NCBI RefSeq assembly: GCF_000422425.1
Contig: NZ_AULT01000049.1
Span: 1-47,356, forward strand
DNA from: Oceanospirillum beijerinckii DSM 7166
GTDB lineage: Bacteria; Pseudomonadota; Gammaproteobacteria; Pseudomonadales; Halomonadaceae
DNA length: 47,356 bases
Reading direction: 5' to 3'
The notes below the pieces were generated by a model. It was not told the origin of the DNA. It made no database searches and worked only from the letters and a program-made list of their open reading frames with translations. Position numbers and translations under genes: made by a program. Of the stretch, positions 1 to 7,757 are shown piece after piece; the stretch's first letter is position 1; each line of letters opens with the position of its first letter.

Positions 1-213
1 GTCAATTTTCCTCCAAAAGTATCTGTATCAAAGCTAGTAAACAGCTTGAAAGGCGTGTCGAGCAGGCGATTAAAACAGATTCACCCTGAGTTGATTAAAC
101 CGGCGTATCTGAAAAACGCCTTGTGGAGTCCAAGTTACTATGCTGGAAGTGTAGGTGGCGCTCCGATCTCCGTTGTCCGTCAATATATCGAGCAACAAGC
201 CAGACCTCATTAG
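1..213 (+). CDS. tnpA: IS200/IS605-family Y1 transposase TnpA, C-terminal part (cut by window edge)
   Basis: The window opens inside this gene, in frame from base 1; the last 70 residues and a TAG stop are present. The stretch LWSPSYYAGSVGGAPISVV followed by RQYIEQQ is the characteristic end of single-strand Y1 transposases; the Tyr in RQYIEQQ (codon 184-186) is expected to be the nucleophile that joins to DNA. The N-terminal HUH metal-binding half lies outside the window, so intactness cannot be judged. No tnpB follows, which fits the IS200 (tnpA-only) layout. The zinc operon promoter begins within about 120 bases of the stop. Confidence 0.88.
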   Translation, partial: VNFPPKVSVSKLVNSLKGVSSRRLKQIHPELIKPAYLKNALWSPSYYAGSVGGAPISVVRQYIEQQARPH

Positions 214-261
214 AGAGGCTTGCGCCTCTACGCTCTGCATCCCTGCACTAAAAGTATGGGG
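214..261 (+). mobile_element. Right-end stem-loops of the IS200/IS605-like element
   Basis: Directly after the transposase stop is a perfect 6-bp stem with a TTGC loop (AGAGGC 214-219, GCCTCT 224-229). A second, wobble-containing hairpin sits at 241-261. Subterminal hairpins are what Y1 transposases recognise, so these probably mark the right end. The exact cleavage site cannot be fixed from one copy; it probably lies between 262 and 300. Confidence 0.55.
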
Positions 262-341
262 TTTTCCGCGAAAGGTGATAATCGCTGTATGGGCTTTAAT
301 TTCTAGCAATACCGAAATCAAGTTACTGACTTGTTAATTAT

Positions 342-362
342 GAATGTTATGTTGTAACATAA
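342..362 (+). promoter_or_regulatory. Putative Zur (zinc uptake regulator) operator
   Basis: ATGTTA (344-349), five bases, TAACAT (355-360) is a perfect inverted repeat with the spacing of the gammaproteobacterial Zur box. A possible -35 (TTGTTA, 331-336) lies just upstream and the operator would cover the -10. It lies 43 bases ahead of the ATG at 404 and the downstream genes encode zinc-transport proteins, so Zn-Zur repression is the likely control. Confidence 0.8.
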
Positions 363-403
363 ATTTAAGGTTTATAACTCAATCCTACTCAATCGGTAAA
401 CCC

Positions 404-1747
404 ATGCATTTAAATACTCCCAACAGCAGCGCTAGCGCTCTGTCTTTTAGCAAGCTGGCATTAGCTCTGGCCTTATCCTCTATTCTGGTCGGTTGCAATG
501 GCCACAGTTCAGATAACGATAATGCGTCGGATGACGACCATACCGGTCACGATAATGACGATACTCATATCGAAAGTGCCGGTCGTCTTGCGATACTGAA
601 CAGTGCCGATAACAGCGTGAACTTTATCAGCCTGGATGATCAACAGAATCTGGGCAGTTTTACTCTGGGTTCTGCTGGTGCCCGTCTGCATGCCAGCCCG
701 GAATACCGTTATGTATTGGCGGCAGAGCGTGATGCCAATCGGGTGTCTATTTTTGATAGCGGTCTGTATACAGAAGATCATGGTGACCATCTGCACGACT
801 ATGAAGTGGCACCCAGTGACACCGGCCTGCAACTGAATGGCGCAGGCCCTACTCACTTCTCTGTGCATGAAGAGTATGGTGTGGTGTTTAACGATGCCGG
901 TGACGGTGTGATATCTTCTATCTCTGTGCTGAGCGATGAGCTGATCACTGCAAAAAGCACTTTCCCATCTCTGGAGCTGAGCAACAGCATGCACGGCGTG
1001 GCTAAGCTGATCGAAGATAAGCTGTTTGTTACCTACCGCGATACCTCGATTACTGACACCACTCTGCCTGCAGAAGTTGAGCGCTATAGCTTTGATGGCA
1101 CCCACTTCACCCTAGATACCCGTTATAACACTCAGTGTCCATTGCTACACGGTGCGGCGTCTAACGAAGAGCACCTGATCTACGGTTGTGGTGATGGCAT
1201 CCTGAGTATTGATCTGCACGATGCTGACTACACCGCGACCCATTACAGCAACCCAAGCTCCTTTGCCGAAGGCGACCGTATCGGCTCCGTTTATGCACAC
1301 CACGAAGTAGGCGAGATGATTGGCACCGTGGGGTATCCACACCGCTCTCTGTTCCGTCTGTCCCCAGAAGCAGAACAGCCAATTCAAGCGCTGGAACTGC
1401 CGGACGGTGATCTGTCTGTAACGCAGGGCTTTAACCAGGATGGCGATAAGTTCTACTCCCTGTCTCCAGATGGTCAGCTTCACTTCTACAACACGGCAGA
1501 TTGGACGCTGTCCAGCTCACTGCAGGTGATTGATGCGCTTACCGATGACAGCACTACACCTGTGATTGTTACGTCTCAGGCAGATGGTCATCTCTACCTG
1601 CTGGAACCAGACCGTCAGCGTGTACTGATTATCGACTCGGAAGCGGAAAGTCTGAAAGGTGCTATCGCTCTGGACTTCGCGGCCAGCACCCTGGTGTGGC
1701 TGGGTCTGAGTGCGGAACACGGCCATGACGAGCATGAGCATGAATAA
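404..1747 (+). CDS. AztD-like zinc chaperone lipoprotein with His/Asp-rich ends
   Basis: 447 residues starting at ATG 404; an in-frame ATG at 344 lies inside the Zur box and is unlikely. A signal peptide ends in the lipobox LVGC (Cys31), so the protein should be lipid-anchored. An acidic, His-rich linker (DDDHTGHDNDDTH) follows, then roughly 350 residues of repeating beta-propeller-like strands (NSADNSVNFISLDD, GDGILSIDLHD, QADGHLYLLEP), and a His-rich tail (HGHDEHEHE). This matches the AztD family, periplasmic propellers that hand zinc to the binding protein AztC. First gene of the Zur-controlled cluster. The propeller assignment comes from strand pattern only; a looser call is YncE/WD40-like metal-binding lipoprotein. 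Confidence 0.65.
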   Translation: MHLNTPNSSASALSFSKLALALALSSILVGCNGHSSDNDNASDDDHTGHDNDDTHIESAGRLAILNSADNSVNFISLDDQQNLGSFTLGSAGARLHASPEYRYVLAAERDANRVSIFDSGLYTEDHGDHLHDYEVAPSDTGLQLNGAGPTHFSVHEEYGVVFNDAGDGVISSISVLSDELITAKSTFPSLELSNSMHGVAKLIEDKLFVTYRDTSITDTTLPAEVERYSFDGTHFTLDTRYNTQCPLLHGAASNEEHLIYGCGDGILSIDLHDADYTATHYSNPSSFAEGDRIGSVYAHHEVGEMIGTVGYPHRSLFRLSPEAEQPIQALELPDGDLSVTQGFNQDGDKFYSLSPDGQLHFYNTADWTLSSSLQVIDALTDDSTTPVIVTSQADGHLYLLEPDRQRVLIIDSEAESLKGAIALDFAASTLVWLGLSAEHGHDEHEHE

Positions 1748-1816
1748 TCTCTGTCTGTTGGTCTGACGTTACGCTTTAGAGCGTTTTAACCAGACAGCAC
1801 CTGATCTAGAGCCAAG

Positions 1817-1856
1817 CTAAGCCAGAGGCTGTCTCAAACCAATGGCTTAGTTTTTT
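1817..1856 (+). terminator. Intrinsic terminator inside the zinc operon
   Basis: CTAAGCCA (1817-1824) pairs with TGGCTTAG (1843-1850) and is followed directly by six T. It sits between the lipoprotein gene and the outer-membrane gene, so transcripts from the Zur promoter may largely stop here, giving less of the downstream genes or requiring a second promoter in 1857-1913. Confidence 0.65.
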
Positions 1857-1913
1857 CTTCATATCTCAGCACTGATCTCTCCGGTAAGTGCAAATAGTAT
1901 TTAAGAACCCCTA

Positions 1914-3059
1914 ATGAAAAAACAATCCCTCTCTCAAGTTATCGCTCTGGCCGGCACAATCGCCCTGGCAGGTCAGGCGTCTATCACCAACGCCGATGAG
2001 TTTAACCCGAATATCGGTTTGGTTTTGGATGGTATCTACAAAGCTGGTGATACCGCGTTGCAAGGTTCAGAAAAAGGTTTTGGCCTGGGTCATACCGAGA
2101 TCACCATGGATGCCCCGGTTGATGATCTATTTTATGGTCGCCTGACAGCCGTATTAGAAGATCACGATGGCAGCACCGAGGTTTCACTGGAAGAAGCCTT
2201 TGTAGAAACCACCTCTCTGCCTTACGGTTTGCAGGCCAAAGCCGGTCGCTTCCTATCCAATGTGGGTTATTTGAATGGCCGTCATACCCATGAGGATAAC
2301 TTTGCTGAGCGCCCAGCGGTGTATCGCGCTCTGTTAGGCAGTCACTACTACGATGATGGCTTGCAGCTGACGATGCTGATGCCGACAGATTTCTACTGGC
2401 AACTGAGCGCTGAAGGCTTTAATGGTCGCCAGTTAAGTGGTGAGAGCCATGATAAAACGTTAGGTGTTTACACGCTGGGTACCAAGTTTGGTGGCGATCT
2501 GGGTGATTCCAACAGCTGGCAAATCGGTGCGTCTTATCTGCACAACCGTCTGACTAACGTAGGTGCAGAAGAGGACGATGCTTATGACGACCACGACCAT
2601 TCGGGTGACGATCACTCCGGTCACAGCCATAGTGCCCAATACGTCGGCAAACACCTTTATATCGCTGATGCAGTGTGGAAATGGGCGCCATCCGGTAATG
2701 CCAAATCCCAACAGCTGATGCTGTCCGGTGAGTGGCTGTATGCGGAAGAACCGAATCAACACGCGACTTCAGAAGACTTCCAGCGTGGTTGGTATCTGGC
2801 GGCCAGCTACCGCTTTACACCTCAGTGGACTGTTTCTGCCCGTACCGGTCAAGTAGAGCTGAGTGAAGCTCATGGTGATCACTTTCATGGTCAGGAGATG
2901 AAGGAAAGCAATCTGGCCCTGTCCTGGCGCCACTCTCACTTCTCGCTGATCCGTGCCATGTACACCCATCAGGACAGCGATCACTTTGATGAAGCGGACG
3001 ACACTTTGACCCTGCAATATCAGATGATTTTAGGAGCGCACGGTGCCCATCAATTCTAA
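1914..3059 (+). CDS. Outer-membrane beta-barrel protein, His-rich, in zinc operon
   Basis: 381 residues. The signal peptide ends near ITNA/DEF (about residue 27). The rest has alternating amphipathic strands typical of a porin-like barrel (LGHTEITMDAP, GRLTAVLEDHD, WQIGASYLHNRL, WTVSARTGQVEL) and ends in Phe (GAHQF), the usual C-terminal signal for BAM insertion. An extracellular-loop-like insert at about residues 221-241 is packed with His and Asp (DDHDHSGDDHSGHSHS), with further His clusters near the C-terminus (HGDHFHGQE, HQDSDHFDEADD). No TonB box or plug domain, so it is not a TonB-dependent receptor. Zinc capture or passage across the outer membrane is inferred from His content and the Zur neighbourhood. 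Its 3' end overlaps the next gene by 17 bases. Confidence 0.7.
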   Translation: MKKQSLSQVIALAGTIALAGQASITNADEFNPNIGLVLDGIYKAGDTALQGSEKGFGLGHTEITMDAPVDDLFYGRLTAVLEDHDGSTEVSLEEAFVETTSLPYGLQAKAGRFLSNVGYLNGRHTHEDNFAERPAVYRALLGSHYYDDGLQLTMLMPTDFYWQLSAEGFNGRQLSGESHDKTLGVYTLGTKFGGDLGDSNSWQIGASYLHNRLTNVGAEEDDAYDDHDHSGDDHSGHSHSAQYVGKHLYIADAVWKWAPSGNAKSQQLMLSGEWLYAEEPNQHATSEDFQRGWYLAASYRFTPQWTVSARTGQVELSEAHGDHFHGQEMKESNLALSWRHSHFSLIRAMYTHQDSDHFDEADDTLTLQYQMILGAHGAHQF

Positions 3060-4125
3060 TGGTTCCATATTGAGGAGCGGTCGCACTAAAGCTCTTGTTC
3101 TGCCTGTTAAATCTTTAGCGCGGCCATTTAAATCCCTGGTACTGCCGCTATTAACCACTGGAAGCCTGCTATTGCAGGCACTTCCAGCGCAGGCTCAGTT
3201 AGCTGCCCTGAGCCAAATCAGCCCTAAACCAGGCTCAGAACCGCTGCAGGTGTTTGCCTGTGAACCGGAATGGAAAGCCCTGGCACAGGATCTGGGCGGT
3301 GAGCAGGTCAAAGTGTTCACAGCGACCAATGCTTTTCAGGACCCACACTTTATTGAGGCCCGTCCATCGCTGATCGTAAAAATGCGCCGAGCGGATCTTG
3401 TAGCATGTACCGGTGCGGATCTTGAGATTGGTTGGTTGCCATTGCTACTGATGCGTTCAACTAACGCTCAGGTACAAACAGGTAAGCCGGGCCACTTTAT
3501 GGCCGCAGACTTTGTACCCAAGCTGGAAATTCCTCATCAGCACGACCGCAGCATGGGCGATATTCATGCCGATGGTAACCCTCATATCCATCTGGATCCC
3601 AGACGTCTGATGATGATTGCTGAGCAACTGAGTCAGCGTTTGGTTCAGCTAGACCCGGATAATGCCGCTTATTATCAGCACCAGCATCAGGTGTTTTTTA
3701 AGCAGTGGCGTCAGCAGCTGAGTCAGTGGAAGCAGCAGACTCGTGCGCTAAAAGGTCAGGCTTATTTTGTCCAGCATCGTAACTGGAGCTATCTGTTTGA
3801 CTGGCTCAAGTTGGAGGAGGTTGCTGATCTGGAACCCAAGCCGGGTATTCCACCCTCCAGCAGCCATCTGGCCAGCTTATTGGACAAAGTGGAAGGCAGT
3901 CAGGCTCAGGGCATTATGATCGCCAACTACCAGAACCCTCAGGGGGCTCGCTGGCTATCCCGACAAAGTGAGTCTCGTAAAAGTGAGTCCAGCGACCACC
4001 ATGATCATGATAAAGCGCTACCTGTGATTGAGCTGCCATTTACTGTCGGTGGGTCCGACCAGGCCACTTCTCTGATCAGCCTGTATCAAGACATTATTGA
4101 TCGTCTGCTGGCGGTGCGTTTATGA
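3043..4125 (+). CDS. znuA: Zinc ABC transporter substrate-binding protein (ZnuA/AztC type)
   Basis: 360 residues from GTG 3043, preceded by a Shine-Dalgarno TAGGAG inside the upstream gene, implying translational coupling. A long signal peptide ends in LPAQAQ. The cluster A-I metal-binding-protein signatures are all present: DPHF (His102), NPHIHLDP (His181/183), YFVQHRNW (His245), EPKPGIPPSSSH, and a late GGSD (Asp339); together His102, His181, His245 and Asp339 are plausible zinc ligands. A His-rich patch (HQHDRSMGDIH) precedes His181. The family delivers periplasmic zinc (or manganese) to a ZnuB-type permease; here zinc is favoured by the Zur box. The permease gene overlaps its stop by 4 bases (ATGA). 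Confidence 0.85.
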   Translation: MPINSNGSILRSGRTKALVLPVKSLARPFKSLVLPLLTTGSLLLQALPAQAQLAALSQISPKPGSEPLQVFACEPEWKALAQDLGGEQVKVFTATNAFQDPHFIEARPSLIVKMRRADLVACTGADLEIGWLPLLLMRSTNAQVQTGKPGHFMAADFVPKLEIPHQHDRSMGDIHADGNPHIHLDPRRLMMIAEQLSQRLVQLDPDNAAYYQHQHQVFFKQWRQQLSQWKQQTRALKGQAYFVQHRNWSYLFDWLKLEEVADLEPKPGIPPSSSHLASLLDKVEGSQAQGIMIANYQNPQGARWLSRQSESRKSESSDHHDHDKALPVIELPFTVGGSDQATSLISLYQDIIDRLLAVRL

Positions 4126-4970
4126 ACGAGCTGAGCGTACTGGGCGAAGGTACGCTTGAGGGGGTGTTGGAGCAACTGATCGAGCAGCAGGATATCCTGC
4201 TGCCCGCCTTTTTGGCCGGTCTGATTATTCTGCTCAGCCATATTCCACTGGGCCAGCGAGTGCTGAACAAGGGCATTATCTTTTTTGATCTGGCCATTGC
4301 TCAGTTATCGGCCTTTGGTGTGGTGCTGTTCTCAGTGCTGTTTTCTTCGTTAACCCATCCCTTGCTGGTGCAACTGATGGCAGCAGGAACCGCGGTAGGC
4401 GGTGCCCTATTGCTCTACCGTATGCGCCACTTGGCAGTGAAACTGCAGGAAGCCCTGATCGGTATCCTGTTTATGCTCTCCGCTACCGGGATTATGTTGC
4501 TGCTGGCACAGGATCCTCATGCAGGAGAGAAATTTAATACCCTGCTGTTGGGGCAGATTCTGTGGATCAGCTATGAGGACCTGGATGATCTGCTGCTATT
4601 AACTCTGGGCATTGGTGGACTTTGGTGGGGGCTGAGTCGGGCGAATCGGGAACTGGCGTTTTATCCCTGCTTTGCTTTGGCGATTACCCTATCAACCCAA
4701 TGGATTGGGGTTTATCTGGTTTTTGCCAGCCTGATCCTACCGGCATTAGTCAGTCAGAATAGTCGATCACCTAAAACCACCGCCTTTGTGCTGGGGTCCA
4801 GCAGTTATTTGCTCGGTCTGGTGATCTCTGCCTTGCTGGATCTGCCATCGGGTGCTGTTATCAGTTGGACGCTGGCGTTAACGGCACTGGGGTTTATTGT
4901 GTTGAAACACTCTCTGACAGATAAGCATCAGATTAAAAGCGGACAGAGCCCCGAGCCTGCTGCAAAGTGA
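4122..4970 (+). CDS. znuB: Zinc ABC transporter permease (ABC-3 family, ZnuB/AztB type)
   Basis: 282 residues, very hydrophobic, with about seven or eight membrane segments starting near LLPAFLAGLIILLSH. LGQRVLNKGIIFFDLAIAQL and HLAVKLQEALIGILFML match the ABC-3 permease family; the RVLNKG...LAIAQLSAFG segment is where these permeases usually read G-i-v-f-l..A..h.a..G. It overlaps znuA by 4 bases. The ATPase subunit (ZnuC/AztA) that normally completes the transporter is not next to it: the next gene, 5100-6206, is convergent and unrelated. A terminator follows at 5013. The permease must borrow an ATPase encoded elsewhere or work in another way. Confidence 0.82.
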   Translation: MNELSVLGEGTLEGVLEQLIEQQDILLPAFLAGLIILLSHIPLGQRVLNKGIIFFDLAIAQLSAFGVVLFSVLFSSLTHPLLVQLMAAGTAVGGALLLYRMRHLAVKLQEALIGILFMLSATGIMLLLAQDPHAGEKFNTLLLGQILWISYEDLDDLLLLTLGIGGLWWGLSRANRELAFYPCFALAITLSTQWIGVYLVFASLILPALVSQNSRSPKTTAFVLGSSSYLLGLVISALLDLPSGAVISWTLALTALGFIVLKHSLTDKHQIKSGQSPEPAAK

Positions 4971-5012
4971 GGCCTATCGCATTCCTTCCTCAGTAAATCA
5001 CTACCTAAAAAA

Positions 5013-5044
5013 AGCGCCCGAAGTAATCAATCACTTCGGGCGCT
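5013..5044. terminator. Bidirectional intrinsic terminator between zinc operon and nemA
   Basis: AGCGCCCGAAGT (5013-5024) and ACTTCGGGCGCT (5033-5044) form a perfect 12-bp stem with an 8-base loop. It is flanked by an A-run on the left (5007-5013) and CTTCT on the right, so it can serve the converging genes on both strands. Confidence 0.9.
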
Positions 5045-5099
5045 CTTCTATCTGTATCAGATCACCAGAGCTATCTGATGATCTTACCCGCTTTGGAAG

Positions 5100-6206
5100 T
5101 TAAGCTGGTTCAGACGTTTGCTCTTGCTTAGCTTGTTGTTCGGCAAGCGTCGGATAATCCGTATAACCCTCAGCCGCCTGAGAGTAAAAAGTCGTTGGGT
5201 CCGCTTGATTCAGCTCCGCTTTCTGTTTCAGACGCTCCGGCAGATCCGGGTTAGCAATAAAGGGCACACCAAAGGCCACGGCATCGGCCTGACCATCCGT
5301 AATCACCTGCTCGGCTTCGTCACCGCTGTAACCCATATTCACAATCAGCTTACCTTTGAAGTGCTCACGGGCTGGAGTTACTACATCGCCTGTTTGCTCG
5401 CCCAGGAAGTCACTGCGCATCAGGTGTAGGTAGGCCAGATCAAAATCATTCAGGCGTTTTGCCAGCCAGGTGATCAGGCCGACAGGGTCGCTGTCCTGCA
5501 TGCTGTTGAAGCTGTTCAGTGGTGACAGGCGTACACCAACACGGTCACTGCCCCAAACATTCACTACCGCTTCGATCACTTCCAGCAGCAGGCGGGCACG
5601 GTTCTCAATAGGACCACCATAAGCACCGGTACGTTTATTAGCACCGTCACGTAGGAACTGGTCCAGCAGATAACCGTTAGCGCCGTGTATTTCGACACCG
5701 TCAAAACCGGCGTGTTTGGCGTTTTCTGCCGCTTTAGCAAAGCCTTCGATAATCGCAGGAATCTCATCGTCTGCCAGTTCGCGTGGTACGGTATAATTCT
5801 GTTTGCCTTCCGGGGTATGCACCTGATCATTGGTAATTGCCAGAGCACTGGGAGCCACAGGCACACGACCGTCATTTAACGCCGGGTGACAGGCGCGACC
5901 ACCGTGCCAGATCTGCAGTACAATACGGCCGCCTTTAGCGTGTACCGCATCAGTCACCTTTTTCCAGGCTTCAACCTGAGCATCAGAGTAGATGCCCGGC
6001 TCACGCCAGAATGCAGAATTGCCTTCCATCACCATGGTGGCTTCAGCGATCAGCAGACCGGCACTGGCTCGCTGAGCATAGTGCTCAGCAATCAGGTCAG
6101 TGGGCACATGGTTTTCGTCGGCACGACAACGGGTCAGTGGGGCCATCAGTACACGGTTATCAAGCTCTAAAGCACCCATTTGAATCGGTGAAAAAATATC
6201 TGTCAT
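5100..6206 (-). CDS. nemA: Old Yellow Enzyme family FMN-dependent alkene reductase (NemA-like)
   Basis: 368 residues, the family's normal length. The TIM-barrel landmarks are clear: FSPIQMGALELDNRVLMAPLTR at the N-terminus, LQIWHGGR, and the active-site HGANGYLLDQFLRDGAN, where His and Asn bind the substrate carbonyl or nitro group and the Tyr is the proton donor. NAD(P)H reduces FMN, which then reduces activated C=C bonds or nitrate esters, N-ethylmaleimide and similar electrophiles in the cytoplasm. It is transcribed away from the NhaR-like regulator gene and ends in the shared terminator at 5013. The Gln/Glu-rich tail (LAEQQAKQEQ) is probably disordered. Confidence 0.92.
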   Translation of the reverse strand: MTDIFSPIQMGALELDNRVLMAPLTRCRADENHVPTDLIAEHYAQRASAGLLIAEATMVMEGNSAFWREPGIYSDAQVEAWKKVTDAVHAKGGRIVLQIWHGGRACHPALNDGRVPVAPSALAITNDQVHTPEGKQNYTVPRELADDEIPAIIEGFAKAAENAKHAGFDGVEIHGANGYLLDQFLRDGANKRTGAYGGPIENRARLLLEVIEAVVNVWGSDRVGVRLSPLNSFNSMQDSDPVGLITWLAKRLNDFDLAYLHLMRSDFLGEQTGDVVTPAREHFKGKLIVNMGYSGDEAEQVITDGQADAVAFGVPFIANPDLPERLKQKAELNQADPTTFYSQAAEGYTDYPTLAEQQAKQEQTSEPA

Positions 6207-6548
6207 GGTCCAATACTCTCTTAATCTGGTTGCCCAAGCAGGCTAAAACCACGGGGGGCTAAAACCACAGCGGGCTAAAAACGGTTATTCCATCGCGGCT
6301 AATCCGTTACCCTATCAGGCTATTGGGATTGTGTGAGCCGGGACGGTTTGAATAGGTTTATTGGAACAGAAAACAGGTAGGCAGTTGTAGCGGGCAAATG
6401 CTTATCACAGTTTTAACTTTTGGTTTCAACCAAAAGCATTTCTTTACGCGTGTTGTTTAACAAGATGCCATAATCGCAGCTTTAACAGCGCTTTTTAAAA
6501 AGTATTTAACAGCCGTAGGGTAACAGGTAGGCCAGCGCAGGCGATTGT
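6207..6548. promoter_or_regulatory. Divergent promoter region with a perfect palindrome
   Basis: This 342-base gap separates divergent nemA and the NhaR-like gene. It holds a perfect inverted repeat, CTTTTGGTT (6417-6425), TC, AACCAAAAG (6428-6436), a good operator candidate. Near nemA, three imperfect copies of a GGCTAAAACCAC-like unit lie at about 6240-6281. No coding potential is seen. Confidence 0.55.
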
Positions 6549-7454
6549 ATGCTAAAAGATCTGAATCTAAAACATCTGTACTATTTCTGGGTGATTGCCG
6601 AAGCAGGCTCTATCGCACGGGCCAGCGATCAGCTGGACCTGTCGCCACAAACCTTAAGCGGTCAGCTATCTGCTTTTGAAGCTAAAACCGGCGCACTGTT
6701 CTTTCGTAAAGGCAGAGGATTAAAACTGACGCCTCTGGGTGAGCAGGCACGTCGCTATGCCAGTCAGATTTTTGCTTTAGCGGGTGAACTGGATCAGGTG
6801 TTAAAGCAGCCGGAAGTGGATTTACCACTGGATTTCTCCATCGGTTTTGCCGCTTCTGTACATAAGCTGATCGCCTATCATCTGATAACCCCTGCGATGG
6901 CGGGTAAGCGCCCTCTGCACCTGAAAGCCAACAGCGGGCATCTTAAAGATCTATTAAGAAGCTTGCAGCGCCAGCAGCTGGACCTGGTCATCAGTGATGA
7001 ACCTCCATCAGAAGTGGATAAGGAGTTTTACTTCACCCCTTTATTCAGCTCATCTTTATCCTTGTTTGCCGCGCCTGATTTAGCTAAAAAACTCAGACCG
7101 AATTTCCCGCACTCACTGCATCAACAACCTCTGCTATCCAATGGCACCGACACCGTTTGGTTTACGGAGCTGACACACTGGTTGAAGAAGAACAAAGTGG
7201 AAATGCAGGTCTGCGCAGAGATTAGCGACAGTGCTTTAATCAAGGTCTTTGCCCGTGCAAGCATGGGGGTATTTGCAGCACCCACCAATATTAAAGATGA
7301 GGTCTGTCGCCAGTATCTGGTGGAAGAGATTGGTGAGATCAGAGAGGTCTTTGCCCAGCATTACGCCATCACACGCACCCCAGATCCAATCCACCCCGCC
7401 ATTCATGCAATTTTGGTTGCAGCGCGGCAAGGTAAATTCATCGATAAAAATTGA
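6549..7454 (+). CDS. nhaR: LysR-family transcriptional regulator, NhaR-like
   Basis: 301 residues. The N-terminal winged helix has the NhaR-type opening LNLKHLYYFWVIAEAGSI, with the recognition helix around SPQTLSGQLSAFEAKTG (residues about 32-48) and KGRGLKLTPLGEQA in the wing. Residues about 90-300 form the usual LysR substrate-binding domain. In enterobacteria NhaR activates the Na+/H+ antiporter nhaA in response to sodium, but no antiporter is nearby; this copy may instead control the divergent nemA or distant genes. The palindrome at 6417-6436 may be a binding site. The family is certain; the NhaR subtype is likely. Confidence 0.82.
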   Translation: MLKDLNLKHLYYFWVIAEAGSIARASDQLDLSPQTLSGQLSAFEAKTGALFFRKGRGLKLTPLGEQARRYASQIFALAGELDQVLKQPEVDLPLDFSIGFAASVHKLIAYHLITPAMAGKRPLHLKANSGHLKDLLRSLQRQQLDLVISDEPPSEVDKEFYFTPLFSSSLSLFAAPDLAKKLRPNFPHSLHQQPLLSNGTDTVWFTELTHWLKKNKVEMQVCAEISDSALIKVFARASMGVFAAPTNIKDEVCRQYLVEEIGEIREVFAQHYAITRTPDPIHPAIHAILVAARQGKFIDKN

Positions 7455-7598
7455 CAATTAAAACGAAAAAATCTGTTTTTCTGGACTATCGTTTCGTTCA
7501 TCCTGTGCGGGAAGTCTGAAACAAGCGCGAATAACTGTGGCAGCGTGCAGCACTACTCACAGTTTGAAGCTCTATGACATAAGACTTCGTTCCGGTTT

Positions 7599-7642
7599 GT
7601 AAGGTACAGCTCTCCTCTCGCCTATAGGGGGCTGTACCTTAC
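7599..7642 (+). terminator. Long stem-loop in the nhaR/cytochrome b561 gap
   Basis: GTAAGGTACAGC (7599-7610) and GCTGTACCTTAC (7631-7642) make a perfect 12-bp stem with a 20-base loop, in a 303-base gap (7455-7757) between two convergent genes. A weak T-rich stretch (CTTTTTC) follows after some bases. It may terminate either flanking gene or be a dispersed palindrome. An AT-rich hairpin also occurs at about 7467-7483; nothing else is seen in the gap. Confidence 0.5.
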
Positions 7643-7757
7643 CTTAAGCTTTTTCTGCTTCTTGCTGATACCTTGGTTTTCCCCGTTTATTACTGATTCT
7701 CTATCAGTTGACCGCTACACTACAAGATATCTCGATTTTCAATACTGATATGGCTTA

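Noticed and set aside
70-337. ORFs on both strands over the IS end (83 and 60 residues)
   Set aside because: They overlap the in-frame transposase tail and its end hairpins, and neither resembles a protein family.
344-403. Upstream ATG extension of the zinc lipoprotein
   Set aside because: The ATG lies inside the Zur box and the extension would push the lipoprotein signal peptide 20 residues from the start.
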